This document shows positions 6,721-15,719 of a DNA stretch of 64,000 nt, piece by piece; the stretch's first letter is position 1; every line of letters starts with the position of its first letter. The position numbers and the translations under genes were made by a program. Source of the stretch: Agathobacter ruminis (lineage in GTDB: Bacteria > Bacillota > Clostridia > Lachnospirales > Lachnospiraceae); NCBI RefSeq assembly GCF_002735305.1, contig NZ_PDYG01000074.1, positions 1-64,000 on the forward strand, written 5' to 3'. The notes under the pieces are model-generated. The model searched no databases and had not been told where the DNA came from. It saw nothing but the letters and a program-made list of their open reading frames with translations.

Positions 6721-8947
6721 CTGCAGCTATCCGAACCGGAGGATGGTGACCACGCCGGAGGAAATGCAGGAAGCGGTCCGGTTCGATCATGTCTGCGCTG
6801 AGTACAAAGGGAATTATCGAAGCATCGGAAACTTTGCCAGGTCGGATGTGGTGGTGATGGATATTGATAATGACCACACTGAGGATCCGGCAGAGTGGAT
6901 CACACCGGAAAAGCTGGATCAGATGCTGCCGGATATTTCCTATGTAATTGCCTTCAGCCGTAACCACATGAAGGTGAAGGACGGCAAAGCAGCAAGACCG
7001 AAGTTCCATGTGTATTTCCAGATTACAGAGACATCGGATGCAGGCTGGTACGCAGCGCTTAAGAAAGGAATCAAGAAACGCTTTGATTTCTTCGATGGAA
7101 ATGCGTTGGATGCTGCAAGGTTCATATTCGGATCGGATGCCGGTGAGGTGGTCTGGCATGAAGGCTGGATGACCATCGATGAAGAAGTCGAACCGGACTA
7201 TGAAGAAACGGAAAGCAAAGATCCTGGTGTCAGTTCAGGACCAATCCTGGAAGGCAGCAGAAATAATACAATGAGCCGCTTTGCGGGAAGAGTTCTGAAG
7301 AAGTACGGAGTGACAGACAGAGCAAGGGAGGCGTTTGAACTTCACGCGAGAAGATGTGATCCGCCGCTTCCGGAGGATGAGCTGAATACGATCTGGAACA
7401 GTGCAGTGAAGTTCTACAAAAACACGGTCTGCACACAGCCGGGATATGTAGAGCCGGATGAGTATAATTCGGAATTCGACTCCCTGAAGCCAGAGGACTT
7501 TTCCGACATGGGAGAGGCAAAGGCCTTGATCAAGGAATACCGTGATGAACTTCTGTATACAGATGCAACACAGTTCTTAAGTTATGACGGCATGTGCTGG
7601 AGAGAGAACCGGCAGAAGGCTGTTGGAGCAGTCGAGGAATTCCTGGATATGCAGCTGGTGGAGTCGGGAGATCAGTTTGAGACTGCGGTGGCACATATGC
7701 TGGCCGTGGATCCGTCATTGGATGAGATTACGGTTCGGAAGGGTGGAAGAGCTCTGGAGAAATTGATCACGCCACAGAACGCGGAAGCCTTCGGTGAGCT
7801 ACAGACTGCACGAGCCTATTACGGGTTCGTTATGAAGTATCGGAACTATAAGCATATCGCGGATACGCAGAACACAGCGAAGCCGATGGTGGCAACGGAC
7901 ATCAACCTGTTCGATGCTCAGGAAGATTACCTGAATACACCCGGTGGTACCTATGATCTGGCAAAAGGCTTAAACGGGATGATGCCGCATAAAGCGACGG
8001 ATCTTCTCACCAAGATAACGAATTGTGCTCCAGGCGATGAAGGCAGGCAGCTCTGGGAGGATGCGCTGCAGCTGTTCTTCTGCGGTGATCAGGATCTGAT
8101 CGATTATGTGCAGATGACGGTAGGTATGGCAGCGGTCGGGAAGGTTTATGTGGAGGCTCTCATCATTGCCTATGGTGAAGGCCGCAATGGTAAGTCTACC
8201 TTCTGGAATACGATATCCAGAGTCCTAGGGACATATTCTGGTGCGATGTCGGCAGATTCCCTTACAGCGAATTGCAGAAGGAACGTGAAGCCTGAGATTG
8301 CGGAGCTTAAGGGAAAACGCCTCATTATCGCAGCAGAGCTGGAAGAGGGAACAAGGCTTTCCACTTCTATATTGAAGCAGCTGTGTTCTACGGATCAGAT
8401 CAGAGGTGAGAAGAAATTCAAGGATCCATTCGATTTTACTCCGTCACATACTGCGGTGCTCTACACGAACCATCTGCCGAAGGTCAGTGCATCCGATGAC
8501 GGTACCTGGAGAAGACTGATCGTGATTCCGTTCCATGCAAAGATTGAGGGTTCGTCGGATATCAAGAATTACGCCGACTACCTTTTCAACAATGCAGGTC
8601 CGGCGGTTATGAGCTGGATTATCGAAGGTGCCAAAAAGGTTATCGAGCGTGAGTTCAAGATCGAGCCGCCGAAGGTGGTGGCGAACGCTATTGCTGAGTA
8701 TCGCGGCATGAATGATTGGCTCAGTCATTTCCTGGAGGATTGCTGTGTGACCGGCGATGGCCTGGAGCAGAAGTCCGGTGATCTTTATCAGGAGTACAGG
8801 GCATATTGCCTCCGTACTGGTGAGTATGCACGCAACAATGCGGACTTCATTGCTGAGATTGAGAAGCGTGGTTTTATGCGTAAGAAGAAAAAGTCCGGTA
8901 TGTGGGTGCAGGGATTGCAGCTCAAAGACACGGACTTCGCGGATTAA
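6674..8947 (+). CDS. Phage primase-helicase (VapE/D5-like, SF3 helicase)
   Basis: A 757-residue protein that unwinds and primes phage DNA. The N-terminal part has an archaeo-eukaryotic primase-like core with VVMDIDND (about residue 61) and a downstream conserved RFIFGSDAG. A PriCT-like linker is followed by the D5_N segment and a superfamily 3 helicase: Walker A GEGRNGKST near residue 500, RLIIAAELEEG as Walker B, and AVLYTNHLPKV as the sensor motif. AAGAGG stands 8 bases before the ATG. It opens the rightward replication operon, divergent from the polymerase operon. Confidence 0.92.
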   Translation: MQITMFTADCTGQAANCSYPNRRMVTTPEEMQEAVRFDHVCAEYKGNYRSIGNFARSDVVVMDIDNDHTEDPAEWITPEKLDQMLPDISYVIAFSRNHMKVKDGKAARPKFHVYFQITETSDAGWYAALKKGIKKRFDFFDGNALDAARFIFGSDAGEVVWHEGWMTIDEEVEPDYEETESKDPGVSSGPILEGSRNNTMSRFAGRVLKKYGVTDRAREAFELHARRCDPPLPEDELNTIWNSAVKFYKNTVCTQPGYVEPDEYNSEFDSLKPEDFSDMGEAKALIKEYRDELLYTDATQFLSYDGMCWRENRQKAVGAVEEFLDMQLVESGDQFETAVAHMLAVDPSLDEITVRKGGRALEKLITPQNAEAFGELQTARAYYGFVMKYRNYKHIADTQNTAKPMVATDINLFDAQEDYLNTPGGTYDLAKGLNGMMPHKATDLLTKITNCAPGDEGRQLWEDALQLFFCGDQDLIDYVQMTVGMAAVGKVYVEALIIAYGEGRNGKSTFWNTISRVLGTYSGAMSADSLTANCRRNVKPEIAELKGKRLIIAAELEEGTRLSTSILKQLCSTDQIRGEKKFKDPFDFTPSHTAVLYTNHLPKVSASDDGTWRRLIVIPFHAKIEGSSDIKNYADYLFNNAGPAVMSWIIEGAKKVIEREFKIEPPKVVANAIAEYRGMNDWLSHFLEDCCVTGDGLEQKSGDLYQEYRAYCLRTGEYARNNADFIAEIEKRGFMRKKKKSGMWVQGLQLKDTDFAD

Positions 8948-9135
8948 TGTGAACTGGTGCAGGACGGAAACGGAGTTTATCTCTGTTTTCATCTTGCACT
9001 TCGGTAAACAGGTGCAGGGTATGCAGGATGTTTACATTAATACGCGTACAGGGAAAAACTTGAAAAAATTTCCTGTAGAGGGGGTTATACAGCGTCATGC
9101 ACCCCCTGCACCCAAATTTTGATGGAGGTATAGCG
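8948..9135. repeat. Intergenic region with TGCAGG iterons and a hairpin
   Basis: This 188-base gap holds GGTGCAGGA (8956), GGTGCAGGG (9011), ATGCAGG (9021) and the inverted CATGCACCCCCTGCACCC (9096-9113). A perfect stem TACAGG/CCTGTA with an A/T-rich loop lies at about 9049-9078. The repeats could be replication-initiator or regulator binding sites. No ORF with a ribosome site was found in it. Confidence 0.5.
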
Positions 9136-9345
9136 ATGAGCTTTTACAGATGGATATTAAAGAAGCACATAAACACAATGGCACCGGTGGGCGACCTTGC
9201 GAGAGATATGAAAGAAGACAGCGAATTTCCACGTGACGGAGGGAAAAAGAAAATCCGTCAGTATCTGGAAGCCTGTCACGCCTGCAGCGGATGCATGGAC
9301 GCATTTGATGAAGCGTGGGCTGAGTATGCGAGAGAAAGAAGTTGA
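9136..9345 (+). CDS. YozE-like (SAM-like fold) small protein
   Basis: A 69-residue protein starting MSFYRWILKKHINTMAPVG and continuing with DLARDMKEDSEFP, the pattern of the YozE_SAM_like family. The family is a small helical domain of unknown role, common in Firmicutes and their phages. The ATG at 9136 has GGAGGTATAGCG upstream. A CxxC pair (HACSGCMDAF) near the C-terminus is unusual for the family. It overlaps the VRR-NUC gene by 20 bases. Confidence 0.75.
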   Translation: MSFYRWILKKHINTMAPVGDLARDMKEDSEFPRDGGKKKIRQYLEACHACSGCMDAFDEAWAEYARERS

Positions 9346-9607
9346 GAAAAAGCTGGTGCTGGCGGTCAAGTCCAGAGGCGGCATCTGCCCGAAGTGGGTG
9401 TCGCCGGGATTTGACGGAATGCCTGATCGGATCGTGCTTCTTCCGGGAAGACATTTTGGACTTGTGGAGGTCAAGGCTCCGGGCGAACGTCCAAGGCCTC
9501 TGCAGGTTTCACGGCATCGGCTTCTGATGAGATTAGGATTCCGGGTTTATGTACTTGATGATCCGGAGCAGATTGGAGGAATACTGGATGAAATACAATC
9601 CACATGA
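9326..9607 (+). CDS. VRR-NUC domain nuclease
   Basis: A 93-residue stand-alone VRR-NUC protein. GMPDRIVLLPG supplies the catalytic aspartate and LVEVKAPG the ExK of the PD-(D/E)XK fold, followed by QVSRHRLLMRLGFRVYVLDD. Phage members cleave branched or flapped DNA, and most lie, as here, directly before an SNF2 helicase gene. The start is taken at 9326, giving the usual family length; another ATG lies at 9308. It overlaps both neighbours, so translation is probably coupled. Confidence 0.88.
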   Translation: MREKEVEKKLVLAVKSRGGICPKWVSPGFDGMPDRIVLLPGRHFGLVEVKAPGERPRPLQVSRHRLLMRLGFRVYVLDDPEQIGGILDEIQST

Positions 9608-10964
9608 TTATCAGATATATGCGATCAACTTCATAAAGGAACATCCCATAGCGGCAATCTTGTTGGACATGGGTATGGGCAAGACCAGCATTGTACTGGC
9701 GGCGCTTAATGAGTTGATGTTTGACAGCTTTGAGGTGACAAAGGTGCTGATTATCGCACCACTTCGAGTGGCGAAGCATACCTGGTCTGCAGAAATACAG
9801 AAATGGGATCAGCTGCGTGGGCTTCGGTACTCCATAGCAGTTGGCACTGCAGCAGAGAGGATGAAAGCGCTTCAGGCGGATGCGGACATTTACATTATCA
9901 ACAGAGAGAATGTTCCCTGGCTGATCGAGAAGAGCGGGCTGCCGTTTGACTACGATATGGTGGTGATCGATGAGCTGTCATCCTTTAAGAACTGGCAGGC
10001 GAAGAGGTTCAAGGCACTGATGCAGGTTAGACCAAGGGTGAAAAGAATTGTCGGTTTGACTGGAACGCCTTCCAGCAACGGACTCATGGATCTCTTTGCT
10101 GAATACAAGGTCTTGGATAAGGGAGAGAGACTGGGAAGGTTCATCAGCCAGTACAGGGCCGAGTACTTTGTGCCGGATCAGACGAACGGTCCGATTGTTT
10201 ACAGCTACAGGCTCAGGAAGGGTGCCGATAAGAGGATTTATGACAGGATCTCCGATATCACGATTTCCATGAAGGGAACCGATCACCTGAAGATGCCGGA
10301 ACTGATCAACTCTGAATATCCGGTATATCTGGATGCGGATGAGCGTGAGAAGTATGAGGCGATGGCCAGTGACCTGGTGATCAATCTTCCGGGCGGTGAA
10401 GTAACAGCTGCCAATGCAGCGACGCTTTCCGGGAAGCTGACACAGATGGCGAACGGTGCTGTCTATTCCGATGCCGGCGGTATCGAGTTCATTCACGATA
10501 AGAAGCTGGATGCTTTGGAGGATATCATCGAAGCGGCAAACGGCAAGAGCATTCTTGTTGCGTACTGGTTCAAGCATGACCTGACAAGAATTGTTGAGAG
10601 GCTTGATGCCCTGGGTGTTGTTTACGGAAAGCTTGATTCAGATCAGAGCATTGAGGATTGGAATGCAGGAAGACTGGAAGTAGGGCTTATTCATCCGGCT
10701 TCTGCAGGACATGGTTTGAATCTTCAGAGCGGCGGCAATACGTTGGTGTGGTTCGGTATGATCTGGAGTCTGGAACTGTATCAGCAGACGATAGCTAGAC
10801 TTTGGAGACAGGGACAGGAATCCGGAACGGTCGTGGTGCAGCATATTATTACGGCAGACACAATTGATGAGAGGATATTGAAGGCGCTGTCGCATAAAGG
10901 CGATACACAGTCCAGACTGATTGATGCCGTAAAAGCTGAGGTGAGTGCCTATGGCAGGAAGTAA
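9588..10964 (+). CDS. SNF2-family DNA helicase/translocase, phage
   Basis: A 458-residue SF2 ATPase. The Walker A site is LLDMGMGKTS (about residues 24-33), motif II is VVIDELSSFKN, motif III is GLTGTPSSNGL, and the C-terminal RecA domain ends with QTIARLWRQGQ (motif VI). This composition is typical of the SNF2 protein paired with VRR-NUC in Firmicutes siphophages, probably acting at forks or in recombination. GGAGGAATACTGG precedes the ATG at 9588. It overlaps both neighbours. Confidence 0.9.
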   Translation: MKYNPHDYQIYAINFIKEHPIAAILLDMGMGKTSIVLAALNELMFDSFEVTKVLIIAPLRVAKHTWSAEIQKWDQLRGLRYSIAVGTAAERMKALQADADIYIINRENVPWLIEKSGLPFDYDMVVIDELSSFKNWQAKRFKALMQVRPRVKRIVGLTGTPSSNGLMDLFAEYKVLDKGERLGRFISQYRAEYFVPDQTNGPIVYSYRLRKGADKRIYDRISDITISMKGTDHLKMPELINSEYPVYLDADEREKYEAMASDLVINLPGGEVTAANAATLSGKLTQMANGAVYSDAGGIEFIHDKKLDALEDIIEAANGKSILVAYWFKHDLTRIVERLDALGVVYGKLDSDQSIEDWNAGRLEVGLIHPASAGHGLNLQSGGNTLVWFGMIWSLELYQQTIARLWRQGQESGTVVVQHIITADTIDERILKALSHKGDTQSRLIDAVKAEVSAYGRK

Positions 10965-11235
10965 GAATCTGGCTGAAGATCCATATGAACGATTGGCGAA
11001 TGCCATTGTCCTGCAGGCGGTGGCCGATTACAGGGTGGCGCTGAAGAAGATCAAGGCTCATCCGAAAAATAGAGAGGCAATCAGCGAAGCCTTGGAGATT
11101 GAGAAGTTCTTCCGTTCCGGCTGGTACAGTCAGCTGACAGACGTGGACGGGGAGTATCTGATCCGGAGGCTTCAGGACGAAATAAGACAATCAGAGTCAA
11201 TCCGAGGGAAGAAAAATAAATCCAATCGGAGGTAG
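10951..11235 (+). CDS. Phage hypothetical protein upstream of DUF1492
   Basis: A 94-residue, highly charged and mostly helical protein (MAGSKNLAEDPYERLANAIV). It begins inside the helicase gene (14-base overlap) and ends three bases before the next start. The segment ADYRVALKKIKAHPKNREA followed by EIEKFFRSGWYSQLT is a pattern I recall in clostridial phage proteins at this same place, without assigned function. Context suggests a role in regulation or replication. Confidence 0.65.
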   Translation: MAGSKNLAEDPYERLANAIVLQAVADYRVALKKIKAHPKNREAISEALEIEKFFRSGWYSQLTDVDGEYLIRRLQDEIRQSESIRGKKNKSNRR

Positions 11236-11238
11236 CTT

Positions 11239-11670
11239 ATGAACAAGCATCAGGTAGCAGCTAAGAAATATTTGTCGCAGGCCTTTGGACTGAACCAGCG
11301 TATCGAGAGCAAGCTGGGGCAGATTGAAGAACTTCATGATCTGGCAACCAAAGCGACCGTGACATATTCGGATATGCCGAGGAATCCGAACAAGGGACAT
11401 TCCCGTTTGGAAGATGCGGTGATAAAGATTATCGAACTTGAAAACGAGATCAATAAGGATATGGTGGAGCTGGTTGAACTGAAGAAGGATATTATCCGCA
11501 GGATCAAAGCTGTGGAGAGTACAGAGCTTCAGACAGTATTGGAGCTCAGGTACCTGTCGTATATGAGATGGGAAGAGATTGCCATTGAACTAGGATACGG
11601 CATCGATAATGTTTTCCGACTTCACAGGAATGCCCTGGACGAAATCAAGATTCCGAAAACAATACAGTAA
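11239..11670 (+). CDS. DUF1492/ArpU-RinA-like late transcription regulator
   Basis: A 143-residue protein with a long N-terminal coiled coil (residues about 1-95) and a C-terminal helix-turn-helix like sigma region 4 (VLELRYLSYMRWEEIAIEL then DNVFRLHRNAL). Proteins of this kind sit at the end of the early region of Firmicutes phages and, by analogy with RinA and ArpU, activate the packaging and structural operon. The direct repeats and promoter-like sequence starting inside its last codons fit that role. CGGAGGTAGCTT precedes the ATG. Confidence 0.8.
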   Translation: MNKHQVAAKKYLSQAFGLNQRIESKLGQIEELHDLATKATVTYSDMPRNPNKGHSRLEDAVIKIIELENEINKDMVELVELKKDIIRRIKAVESTELQTVLELRYLSYMRWEEIAIELGYGIDNVFRLHRNALDEIKIPKTIQ

Positions 11671-11715
11671 AATCAAGTTCGATACAGTAAGCCTATGTGA
11701 TATTGTTAAAATGGC
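11662..11715 (+). promoter_or_regulatory. Candidate late promoter with two ATACAGTAA repeats
   Basis: ATACAGTAA occurs at 11662-11670 and again at 11682-11690, start to start exactly 20 bp, two helical turns. GTGATATTGTTAAAAT downstream contains a possible extended -10 (TGATATTGT), and no good -35 is present, as expected for an activator-dependent late promoter. It stands between the DUF1492 regulator and the packaging genes. Confidence 0.5.
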
Positions 11716-11733
11716 AAAAGGCTAAGATGAAGG

Positions 11734-11768
11734 AGCCGTTACGGACACAGAATCCGTGGCGGCTTTTT
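11734..11768 (+). terminator. Hairpin with T-run before HNH gene
   Basis: AGCCGTTACGGA pairs with TCCGTGGCGGCT (one mismatch) and TTTTTCT follows. It lies between the candidate late promoter and the HNH gene, so it may be a terminator that the late transcript must pass or an early-transcript stop. Confidence 0.65.
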
Positions 11769-11790
11769 CTGTGGGAAAGAAGGTGGACAG

Positions 11791-12156
11791 ATGCCAAGCA
11801 AACCAAAGAAGCCTTGTGCTTATCCGGGCTGTCCGAACCTTACAGATGGTCGTTACTGTCCGGAGCATCAGCAGAAGGTCAACAGTAATTATGAGAAGTA
11901 CGGCAGAGATAAAGCCACGAAGAAAAGATATGGTCGTGCATGGAAGAGGATCCGTGACAAGTATGCTGCGGAGCATCCCTTCTGTGAGCTGTGTTTTGCC
12001 CGTGGAATTATCGTGCCCACTGAAGAGATACATCATAAGAAGCCTTTGAGTGAAGGTGGCACGCACGATCGTAGTAATCTGATCGCGCTGTGCAAGTCGT
12101 GTCACTCAACCATACACGCGAAGAGAGGGGACTATTGGGGGAACCATCGCGGGTAG
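11791..12156 (+). CDS. HNH endonuclease, terminase-associated
   Basis: A 121-residue HNH protein. The N-terminal zinc motif is CAYPGCPN with CPEH following, and the nuclease core is HPFCELC, EEIHHKKPLSEGG and NLIALCKSCHSTIH, giving the two CxxC zinc ligands and the H-N-H residues. HNH proteins beside the terminase genes of cos phages assist terminase in cutting concatemers at cos. It is the first gene after the late promoter region. Confidence 0.9.
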   Translation: MPSKPKKPCAYPGCPNLTDGRYCPEHQQKVNSNYEKYGRDKATKKRYGRAWKRIRDKYAAEHPFCELCFARGIIVPTEEIHHKKPLSEGGTHDRSNLIALCKSCHSTIHAKRGDYWGNHRG

Positions 12157-12159
12157 GGG

Positions 12160-12245
12160 CGGGTGAAATCTCTACAGATGCGGCTCCCAGGGAACGGCGC
12201 GGGGGTCACGCGTGCAAAATCGCGAAATGAAAAGTGAAATTTGGA
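12160..12245. other. Probable cos packaging region
   Basis: The gap between HNH and small terminase carries AATCTCTACAGATGCGGCTC and a GC-rich stretch around GGCGCGGGGGTCACGCG (about 12195-12212), followed by GCAAAATCGCGAAATG. This composition and position match cos regions of HK97-like Firmicutes phages as I remember them. The exact cut positions cannot be told from sequence alone. Confidence 0.5.
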
Positions 12246-12265
12246 AGGAAGGAGGGCGATGCTCT

Positions 12266-12736
12266 ATGGCTGGTAGAAAGCCGAAGCCTACAGCGGTAAA
12301 AAAGCTGGAAGGCAATCCGGGAAAGAGAAAACTGAACACAAAAGAACCGAATCCGGGTAAGGGAATGCCCGACTGCCCTGCATGGTTATTGCCGGAAGCG
12401 AAGACAGAATGGATCCGGTTATCGGAAAAACTGAATCAGATGGGAGTACTGACGGAGATCGACCGGTCTGCATTTGCAGCCTATTGTCAGTCTTATGCCA
12501 GATGGAAAGAGGCTCAGGAACATATCAATTCCGAGGGTGCTACCTATGAAACGGAGAATGGTATGCAGAGACCGAATCCGTGGGTTGCGATCTGTAACAC
12601 GGAACAGCGACTGATGATGCAGGCAGCATCCGAGTTTGGACTGACTCCATCGGCAAGATCGAGGATCATGGCGGCATCCGGTGTTGGCAAGGACGAAGAA
12701 GATGAGATGGAGGCATTACTTGGGGGTGAGGCTTAA
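12266..12736 (+). CDS. terS: Phage terminase small subunit (P27 family)
   Basis: A 156-residue P27-family small terminase that recognises phage DNA for packaging. It begins MAGRKPKPTAVKKLEGNPGK, the hallmark of the family, and has FAAYCQSYARWKEAQ in the helical core and ATYETENGMQRPNPWV before the C-terminal helices. The ATG at 12266 is chosen by family start and lies about 11 bases after AAGGAGGG. Its stop overlaps the large subunit start by one base (TAATG). Confidence 0.9.
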   Translation: MAGRKPKPTAVKKLEGNPGKRKLNTKEPNPGKGMPDCPAWLLPEAKTEWIRLSEKLNQMGVLTEIDRSAFAAYCQSYARWKEAQEHINSEGATYETENGMQRPNPWVAICNTEQRLMMQAASEFGLTPSARSRIMAASGVGKDEEDEMEALLGGEA

Positions 12737-14361
12737 TGGCGGAGAGAAGACCTGCGGGTTATCCGAAGCTGAAGAATTATAAGCCGTCGAGATTTATGCT
12801 TCCGACATCTCATTATGATAAAGCGAAGGCTGACAGGGCTGTGAAGTTCATAGAGAACCTATGCCACACTAAAGGTAAATGGGCAGGCAAGAGGTTCTGG
12901 CTGCTTCCCTGGCAGGAGCAGCTGATCCGTGACATCTTTGGGATCGTCAAACCTGACGGGTACCGGCAGTTCAGGACAGCCTTTGTGGAAATATGCAAGA
13001 AGGTAGGTAAGAGCGAATTGGCAGCAGCCGTCGCTCTTTATCTTTTATATGCAGATAATGAACCTTCTGCTGAAGTCTATGGCGCTGCGGCTGACAGGCA
13101 GCAGGCCAGCATCGTTTTCGATGTGGCAAGGCAGATGGTGGAGATGTCGCCGGCGCTTCTGAAACGGTCGAAGCTGATGACGGCAACAAAGAGAATCGTG
13201 AATTATGGAAATTCAGGATATTACCAGGTGCTCAGTGCAGAGGTCGGGGGTAAGCATGGATTTTCAGTCAGTGGATTGGTGTTTGATGAGATTCATACAC
13301 AGCCGAACAGGCAGCTGTATGACGTTCTGACAAAGGGATCTTCGGATGCCAGACAGAATCCGCTGCATTTCATTATCACCACGGCAGGTACCGACAGGCA
13401 TTCCATCGCCTATGAGCTTCATACGAAAGCGGTGGACATTCTGGAAGGCCGGCGTGTGGATCCGACTTTCTATCCGGTGGTCTACGGACTGAAGGATGAT
13501 GAGGACTGGGAGGATGAAGCAAATTGGTACAAGGTCAATCCTTCGCTGGGATACACCGTGGATATCGAACGTTTGCGTGATGCCTACCGGGAAGCAAAGC
13601 AGAATCCGGCAGACGAAGTGACCTTCAAGTGGCTGAGGCTGAATATGTGGGTTTCAAGTACTGTGGCATGGATACCGGATGCGATATTCATGAAGGGTAA
13701 CGAAGAGATTGATCTGGCCGCGCTGGAAGGCAGGGACTGTTATGGCGGTCTGGACTTATCCAGCACTGGAGATATCACGGCTCTGGTTCTGATGTTTCCT
13801 CCGAGAAATGAGGATGAGAAGTATATCCTGCTTCCGTTCTTTTGGGTTCCGGAAGAGACAATACCACAGAGGGTAAAGGCAGCATCCGTTCCTTATGACA
13901 TCTGGGAGAGGCAGGGATACCTGTTATCGACCGAGGGCAACGTGATCCACTATGACTTCATTGAGAAGTTCATCAACGATTTGGCGGAGAAATACCACAT
14001 CGTTGAGATCGCAGTGGACAGATGGAACGCCACACAGATGATCCAGAACCTGGAAGGTGATGGCTTCACGATGGTTCCATTCGGCCAGGGCTTTGCTTCA
14101 ATGTCTGGACCGACAAAGGATTTTTATCGTCTGCTTATGGAAGGCAAGATCATTCACGGAGGGCATCCGGTTCTCAGGTGGATGGCAGGCAACGTGGTAG
14201 TCGATACGGATCCTGCCGGGAATATCAAGGTAACGAAGGCAAAATCAAAAGAGAAGATTGATGGCATTGTGGCTGCAATCATGGCACTTGACCGATGCAT
14301 ACGCAATCAGACGGAGCCGCAGGGGAGTGTTTATGATGAGCGCGGATTACTTGTATTTTGA
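12736..14361 (+). CDS. terL: Phage terminase large subunit
   Basis: A 541-residue packaging motor of the Terminase_1 family. The ATPase domain has the modified Walker A EICKKVGKSELAAA (about residues 80-95) and Walker B VFDEIH (about 180). The C-terminal RNase H-like nuclease has YGGLDLSSTGD (about 336-346) and IAVDRWNA (about 423), carrying the metal-binding aspartates. With a P27 small subunit and an adjacent HNH this points to cos packaging. Confidence 0.93.
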   Translation: MAERRPAGYPKLKNYKPSRFMLPTSHYDKAKADRAVKFIENLCHTKGKWAGKRFWLLPWQEQLIRDIFGIVKPDGYRQFRTAFVEICKKVGKSELAAAVALYLLYADNEPSAEVYGAAADRQQASIVFDVARQMVEMSPALLKRSKLMTATKRIVNYGNSGYYQVLSAEVGGKHGFSVSGLVFDEIHTQPNRQLYDVLTKGSSDARQNPLHFIITTAGTDRHSIAYELHTKAVDILEGRRVDPTFYPVVYGLKDDEDWEDEANWYKVNPSLGYTVDIERLRDAYREAKQNPADEVTFKWLRLNMWVSSTVAWIPDAIFMKGNEEIDLAALEGRDCYGGLDLSSTGDITALVLMFPPRNEDEKYILLPFFWVPEETIPQRVKAASVPYDIWERQGYLLSTEGNVIHYDFIEKFINDLAEKYHIVEIAVDRWNATQMIQNLEGDGFTMVPFGQGFASMSGPTKDFYRLLMEGKIIHGGHPVLRWMAGNVVVDTDPAGNIKVTKAKSKEKIDGIVAAIMALDRCIRNQTEPQGSVYDERGLLVF

Positions 14362-14378
14362 CGAAGGAGGGAATTGCG

Positions 14379-15719
14379 ATGGGAATACTGAGCGGTCTAT
14401 TTCGGAGCAGGGATAAGCCTACAGACAGGACAGCAGGAAGCAGCTACAGCTTCTTTCTGGGAGGTACTTCAAGTGGCAAGTATGTGACGGAACGGTCTGC
14501 GATGCAGATGACGGCGGTGTACTGCTGTGTAAGGATCCTGTCGGAGGCGGTGGCAAGCCTGCCATTACAATTTTACAGATATACCGATGATGGCGGTAAG
14601 GAGAAAGCGGTGGAACATCCGCTTTATTTTTTGCTCCATGATGAGCCGAATCCGGAGATGACTTCCTTTATCTTCCGGGAAACATTGATGACACACCTTT
14701 TGCTTTGGGGAAATGCGTATTCGCAGATCATCCGCAACGGTAAGGGTGAAGTTGTGGCTCTGTATCCGCTGATGCCGGATCGGATGAAGGTGGATCGTGA
14801 TGAGCATGGAAGGCTCTACTACGAATACACCGTCTATGATTCGGACGATGTGGACGGAAGAAAAGGCACCAATAAGGTTGGAAGAACCGTAAGACTTCAG
14901 CCTCATGATGTGCTGCATATTCCGGGGCTTGGCTTTGACGGTCTGGTTGGCTATTCACCGATTGCAATGGCGAAGAATGCGATCGGCCTGGCAATCGCTA
15001 CCGAAGAGTATGGCAGCAAGTTCTTTGCGAACGGTGCGGCTCCTTCCGGCGTGCTGGAGCATCCGGGAACCATTAAGGATCCGAGCAAGGTGAGGGAAAG
15101 CTGGCAGGCTACCTTCGGTGGTTCGGGGAATGCGAATAAGATCGCAGTACTTGAAGAAGGCATGAAGTACACGCCGATTTCCATTTCACCGGAGCAGGCC
15201 CAGTTCCTGGAGACAAGGAAGTTCCAGATCGATGAGATTGCAAGAATCTTCCGTGTGCCGCCTCATATGATCGGAGATTTGGAGAAATCCAGCTTCAACA
15301 ACATTGAGCAGCAGTCGCTGGAGTTTGTGAAGTATACGCTGGATCCGTGGGTGAGCCGTTGGGAGCAGGCAATGGTGAGAGCCTTGCTGACTCCGGATGA
15401 GAAGAAGAAATACTTCTTCAAGTTCAATGTGGACGGTCTGCTTAGGGGTGATTACCAGAGCAGGATGAACGGCTATGCGACAGCCAGACAGAACGGATGG
15501 ATGTCTGCCAATGATATCCGTGAGCTGGAAAACCTTGATAGGATCCCGGCGGAACAGGGCGGTGATCTGTACCTGATCAATGGAAACATGACGAAGCTGG
15601 AGGATGCCGGGATATTTGCGGCGGACGGAAACGGGAAGGAGGAAAATTCCGATGAAGAAGTTTTGGAACTGGAAAAGCAGGAAGATCAGAGACCAGGCTT
15701 CAGGCGAAGAGGTCAATGA
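14379..15719 (+). CDS. Phage portal protein (HK97 family)
   Basis: A 446-residue portal that forms the dodecameric DNA gate of the head. MGILSGLFRS is followed by the family pattern SAMQMTAVYCCVRILSEAVA, then GNAYSQIIRNGKGEV, VLHIPGLGFDGLVGYSP and FRVPPHMIGDLEKSSFNNIE. AAGGAGGGAATTGCG precedes the ATG at 14379. Its 3' end overlaps the protease gene by 68 bases, common in this module. Confidence 0.93.
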   Translation: MGILSGLFRSRDKPTDRTAGSSYSFFLGGTSSGKYVTERSAMQMTAVYCCVRILSEAVASLPLQFYRYTDDGGKEKAVEHPLYFLLHDEPNPEMTSFIFRETLMTHLLLWGNAYSQIIRNGKGEVVALYPLMPDRMKVDRDEHGRLYYEYTVYDSDDVDGRKGTNKVGRTVRLQPHDVLHIPGLGFDGLVGYSPIAMAKNAIGLAIATEEYGSKFFANGAAPSGVLEHPGTIKDPSKVRESWQATFGGSGNANKIAVLEEGMKYTPISISPEQAQFLETRKFQIDEIARIFRVPPHMIGDLEKSSFNNIEQQSLEFVKYTLDPWVSRWEQAMVRALLTPDEKKKYFFKFNVDGLLRGDYQSRMNGYATARQNGWMSANDIRELENLDRIPAEQGGDLYLINGNMTKLEDAGIFAADGNGKEENSDEEVLELEKQEDQRPGFRRRGQ

